Made by a program: the position numbers and the translations under genes. From Lysobacteraceae bacterium (GTDB lineage: Bacteria; Pseudomonadota; Gammaproteobacteria; Xanthomonadales; Xanthomonadaceae): a stretch of DNA of 8,313 bases. Of the stretch, positions 7,130 through 8,313 are shown piece after piece. The DNA is taken from the NCBI GenBank assembly GCA_004173415.1, contig SEHC01000067.1, positions 1 to 8,313 of the forward strand. The letters run 5' to 3'. The first letter of the stretch is position 1. Every line of letters starts with the position of its first letter. The notes under the pieces were generated by a model that saw nothing but the letters and a program-made list of their open reading frames with translations, was not told the DNA's origin and did not search any database.

Positions 7130-7929
7130 ACATCACCGAAGCGGCAAGCTGCGCGAGTTGCGACCGGGCCATCGACGGCGCAATGCAGAAGTTCTGCCCC
7201 AGCTGCGGCCAGCCCACGCCGGCGCATCGCATCGACTGGCATTTCCTCGGCCACGAGCTGGAGCACAGCGTGCTGCACATGGACCGGGGCATCTTCTATT
7301 CGCTGAAGGAGCTGATGCTGCGGCCCGGCCACCTGATGCGCGATTACATCCAGGGACGCCGCGGCCACCAGGTCAAGCCGCTGCTGATGCTGATGATCAT
7401 GTCGGCAGTAGTGGTGGTCCTCAGCAAATACCTGGCGGGACAAGGAGTCCTGGACTCCGCTGTGTTCGCAGGGGCATCGACAGGCAGCCAGGCGGGCGCA
7501 GGCACGGCACTGGATCCGGCACAGGTGGCGAAGGCGTCGAAGCTGGCGGCGGACCTGATGAACCAGTACTTCACCGCCTTCACCTTGCTGCTTTTGCCGC
7601 TGGAGGCGTTGGCCTTCCGGCTGGCGTTCGGTCGGACCGGCAAGCTGAACTATCCGGAGTGGCTGGTGATCACGACCCTGCTCACGGTGCAGACCTTCGT
7701 GTTCTGGGCGGTCCTGCTGGTCCTGCATCGATGGGTGCCGCAACCGTCGAACTGGGCGGTCCTTCTGTCGATGGTTTACGCGGTGTTTTCCCTGGTCCAG
7801 TTCTTCCAGGGCTATCCGCGCTGGAAAGCCGTCCTGCGCACGCTGCTGGGGCTGGGCCTCTTCGGGATCGTGAGCATCGCGGTTGGCCAGGTGCTCGCGC
7901 TGGTCCTGCTGGTCCTCTCGATGCGCTGA
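7126..7929 (+). CDS. DUF3667-type protein: zinc ribbon plus membrane domain
   Basis: 267 residues from TTG 7126, overlapping the previous stop by four bases (TTGA). This start is chosen because it keeps the first cysteine pair; the next ATG (7183) would remove it. AAGGA at 7108-7112 is 13 bases upstream, a poor spacing, so coupling is likely. Residues 9-27 form a zinc-ribbon, CxxC (C9, C12) and CPSC (C24, C27), followed by GQ. Residues 54-86 (RGIFYSLKELMLRPGHLMRD, then YIQGRR and KPLLM) match the conserved region of DUF3667 proteins, which reads roughly 'T..eLl.rPg...r.Yi.GkR..y..P'. About four or five membrane helices follow, near 84-100, 149-167, 181-201, 209-229 and 237-262. It is an inner-membrane protein of unknown function. 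The link to secretion or glycosylation is only positional. Confidence 0.87.
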   Translation: MNITEAASCASCDRAIDGAMQKFCPSCGQPTPAHRIDWHFLGHELEHSVLHMDRGIFYSLKELMLRPGHLMRDYIQGRRGHQVKPLLMLMIMSAVVVVLSKYLAGQGVLDSAVFAGASTGSQAGAGTALDPAQVAKASKLAADLMNQYFTAFTLLLLPLEALAFRLAFGRTGKLNYPEWLVITTLLTVQTFVFWAVLLVLHRWVPQPSNWAVLLSMVYAVFSLVQFFQGYPRWKAVLRTLLGLGLFGIVSIAVGQVLALVLLVLSMR

Positions 7930-7930
7930 T

Positions 7931-7950
7931 CGGCGTTCGGCGTTCGGCGG
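7931..7950. repeat. Short tandem repeat, unit CGGCGTT
   Basis: Two exact copies of the seven-base unit (7931-7937, 7938-7944) and a partial third (CGGCGG) directly after the last stop codon. Probably slippage; no function assigned. Confidence 0.6.
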
Positions 7951-8032
7951 CCCTTGCGCGATCTGCATGAGTCTGTCGATGCGCTTCTGGCGTGGAGTGA
8001 GCTTGTCCAGGATCGCCGGCGGCAGAAGACAG

Positions 8033-8057
8033 GACGCCCGCCAGATGGCGGGCGTTT
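8033..8057 (+). terminator. Rho-independent terminator of the operon
   Basis: A perfect nine-base-pair stem (ACGCCCGCC at 8034-8042 with GGCGGGCGT at 8047-8055), extended by a G-T pair, with the four-base loop AGAT and a short T run (TTTCGTT) after it. It is the first strong hairpin after the DUF3667 stop, about 104 bases downstream, and is the likely end of the gsp transcript. The T tract is short, so termination may be incomplete; the next hairpins could back it up. Confidence 0.75.
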
Positions 8058-8088
8058 CGTTGCGGGGGAGATGGTTCGACAGATTGGC

Positions 8089-8114
8089 AAAGCCGCGCTG
8101 GCGCAGGGCTTTTT
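8089..8114 (+). terminator. Second, imperfect terminator-like hairpin
   Basis: AAAGCC at 8089-8094 pairs with GGCTTT at 8107-8112, with two bulges and inner CG pairs closing a TGGC loop, then a five-T run at 8110-8114. The A run before and T run after would allow action in both directions. It begins with the shared leader ATTGGCAAA. Confidence 0.6.
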
Positions 8115-8135
8115 GATCAGTAGAAGCTTCCCTGG

Positions 8136-8155
8136 ATCCGCGCTTTCGCGGGGAT
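8136..8155. repeat. REP-like inverted repeat, copy 1
   Basis: An eight-position stem ATCCGCGC / GCGGGGAT with one G-G mismatch (8140/8151) around the loop TTTC, followed by GACGA. It resembles the dispersed 'GATCCCCGCTTTCGCGGGG' REP-type palindromes common between genes in xanthomonads and other proteobacteria; this is from general knowledge and genome copy number was not checked. Copy 2 is at 8247-8264. Confidence 0.6.
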
Positions 8156-8166
8156 GACGATCTGGC

Positions 8167-8195
8167 AAAACCGTGCGCGGAGCGCACGGGCTTTT
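8167..8195. terminator. Bidirectional Rho-independent terminator
   Basis: A perfect eight-base-pair stem, CCGTGCGC (8171-8178) with GCGCACGG (8182-8189), loop GGA, preceded by AAAA (8167-8170) and followed by GCTTTT. The A and T runs on opposite sides make it a terminator on both strands. It could serve a convergent gene beyond the window. Confidence 0.75.
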
Positions 8196-8222
8196 CGGAT
8201 CGATAGCAAGTCGCTGGATGAC

Positions 8223-8235
8223 CAGCCGTTGGCTG
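8223..8235. repeat. Small inverted repeat CAGCC-GTT-GGCTG
   Basis: A perfect five-base-pair stem with a three-base loop between the terminator and the second REP-like element. It may occur by chance or be part of the compound repeat. Confidence 0.35.
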
Positions 8236-8246
8236 TTGAAGAGCGC

Positions 8247-8264
8247 TTCCCGCCTGCGCGGGGA
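8247..8264. repeat. REP-like inverted repeat, copy 2
   Basis: TTCCCGC pairs with GCGGGGA (one T-G pair) around the loop CTGC. The GCGCGGGGAT core and stem layout are shared with copy 1 at 8136-8155; loop and left arm differ. Confidence 0.55.
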
Positions 8265-8265
8265 T

Positions 8266-8285
8266 AGAGGAGGCATGCCTCCTCT
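8266..8285. promoter_or_regulatory. Perfect 20-base palindrome, possible operator or cruciform
   Basis: AGAGGAGGCA at 8266-8275 is followed at once by its exact reverse complement at 8276-8285, with GCATGC at the centre. With no loop it suits binding by a dimeric protein, or it is part of the adjacent repeat element. The role is unknown. Confidence 0.45.
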
Positions 8286-8294
8286 GGCATTGGC

Positions 8295-8313
8295 AAAACC
8301 GCGCTGTGCGCGG
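8295..8313. terminator. Terminator-like hairpin cut by the window end
   Basis: AAAA then a perfect six-base-pair stem, CCGCGC (8299-8304) with GCGCGG (8308-8313), loop TGT. The stem finishes exactly at the window edge, so any T run is outside. The leader (8289-8306) matches 8083-8100 at 17 of 18 bases, which marks it as a relative of the second hairpin. Confidence 0.5.

Larger units (their letters stand above)
7930..8313. other. Gene-free tail rich in hairpins and repeats
   Basis: No reading frame here has a ribosome site, a recognisable domain or codon use like the upstream genes. The first 100 bases hold only a short tandem repeat; the rest is filled by terminator-like hairpins, REP-like inverted repeats and a palindrome listed separately. 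The next gene lies beyond the window. Confidence 0.7.

Noticed and set aside
7883..8157. Small + strand frames of 77 and 67 codons after the DUF3667 gene
   Set aside because: They overlap hairpins, lack ribosome sites and have no recognisable features.
7954..8187. Minus-strand reading through the tail with protein-like sequence such as ILDKLTPRQKRIDRLMQIAQ
   Set aside because: The frame runs through two terminator hairpins and a REP-like repeat (giving SPRKRGSR-type residues often seen from such repeats), has no stop before the antisense of DUF3667 and no ribosome site. At most it is a remnant; I could not support a gene.
8128..8313. A CRISPR array suggested by repeated hairpin cores
   Set aside because: The repeats are few, imperfect, unevenly spaced (78 and 128 bases between leaders), and separated by other hairpins rather than uniform spacers.

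Overview
The window is GC-rich DNA with strong G/C third-position bias. It carries the 3' part of a type II secretion system (T2SS, Gsp/Xps) operon followed by three coupled downstream genes and a gene-free tail. The order K-L-M-N-D, with a GspC-like 'N' protein just before a lipoprotein secretin, matches the xps cluster of Xanthomonas and relatives. The most likely source is therefore a member of the Xanthomonadaceae/Lysobacteraceae (Xanthomonas, Stenotrophomonas, Lysobacter, Luteimonas or Pseudoxanthomonas type). This is inferred from gene order and protein features, not from a database search.

Layout, all genes on the + strand: gspK (1-663, 5' end outside the window), gspL (660-1802), gspM (1783-2448), xpsN/GspC-like (2438-3223), gspD secretin (3233-5428), a short and apparently degenerate GT2-type glycosyltransferase (5428-6273), a canonical rhamnosyltransferase-like GT2 (6257-7129), and a zinc-ribbon plus membrane protein of the DUF3667 type (7126-7929). 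Every junction either overlaps (4, 20, 11, 1, 17 and 4 bases) or has a 9-base gap, and no terminator or promoter is evident between them, so all eight genes look like one translationally coupled transcript. Several real starts are not the longest possible ones: xpsN starts at ATG 2438, the second GT2 at GTG 6257, and DUF3667 at TTG 7126.

How they work together: GspK is the minor pseudopilin at the pseudopilus tip. GspL and GspM are the inner-membrane platform pair that recruits the ATPase GspE. XpsN links this platform across the periplasm to the secretin through its homology-region domain. GspD is the outer-membrane channel and carries its own lipobox. The roles of the two glycosyltransferases and the DUF3667 protein in or beside secretion are unknown; their tight coupling to gspD is the most interesting gene-level feature.

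The tail (7930-8313) has no convincing gene. It is crowded with secondary structure: a strong terminator hairpin about 100 bases after the last stop, two further terminator-like hairpins and a fourth cut by the window edge. Three of these hairpins share a TGGCAAA leader. They alternate with two REP-like GCGGGGAT inverted repeats, and there is a perfect 20-base palindrome. No phage, IS, CRISPR, tRNA or rRNA signal was seen, and I did not find evidence of a wholly new system.
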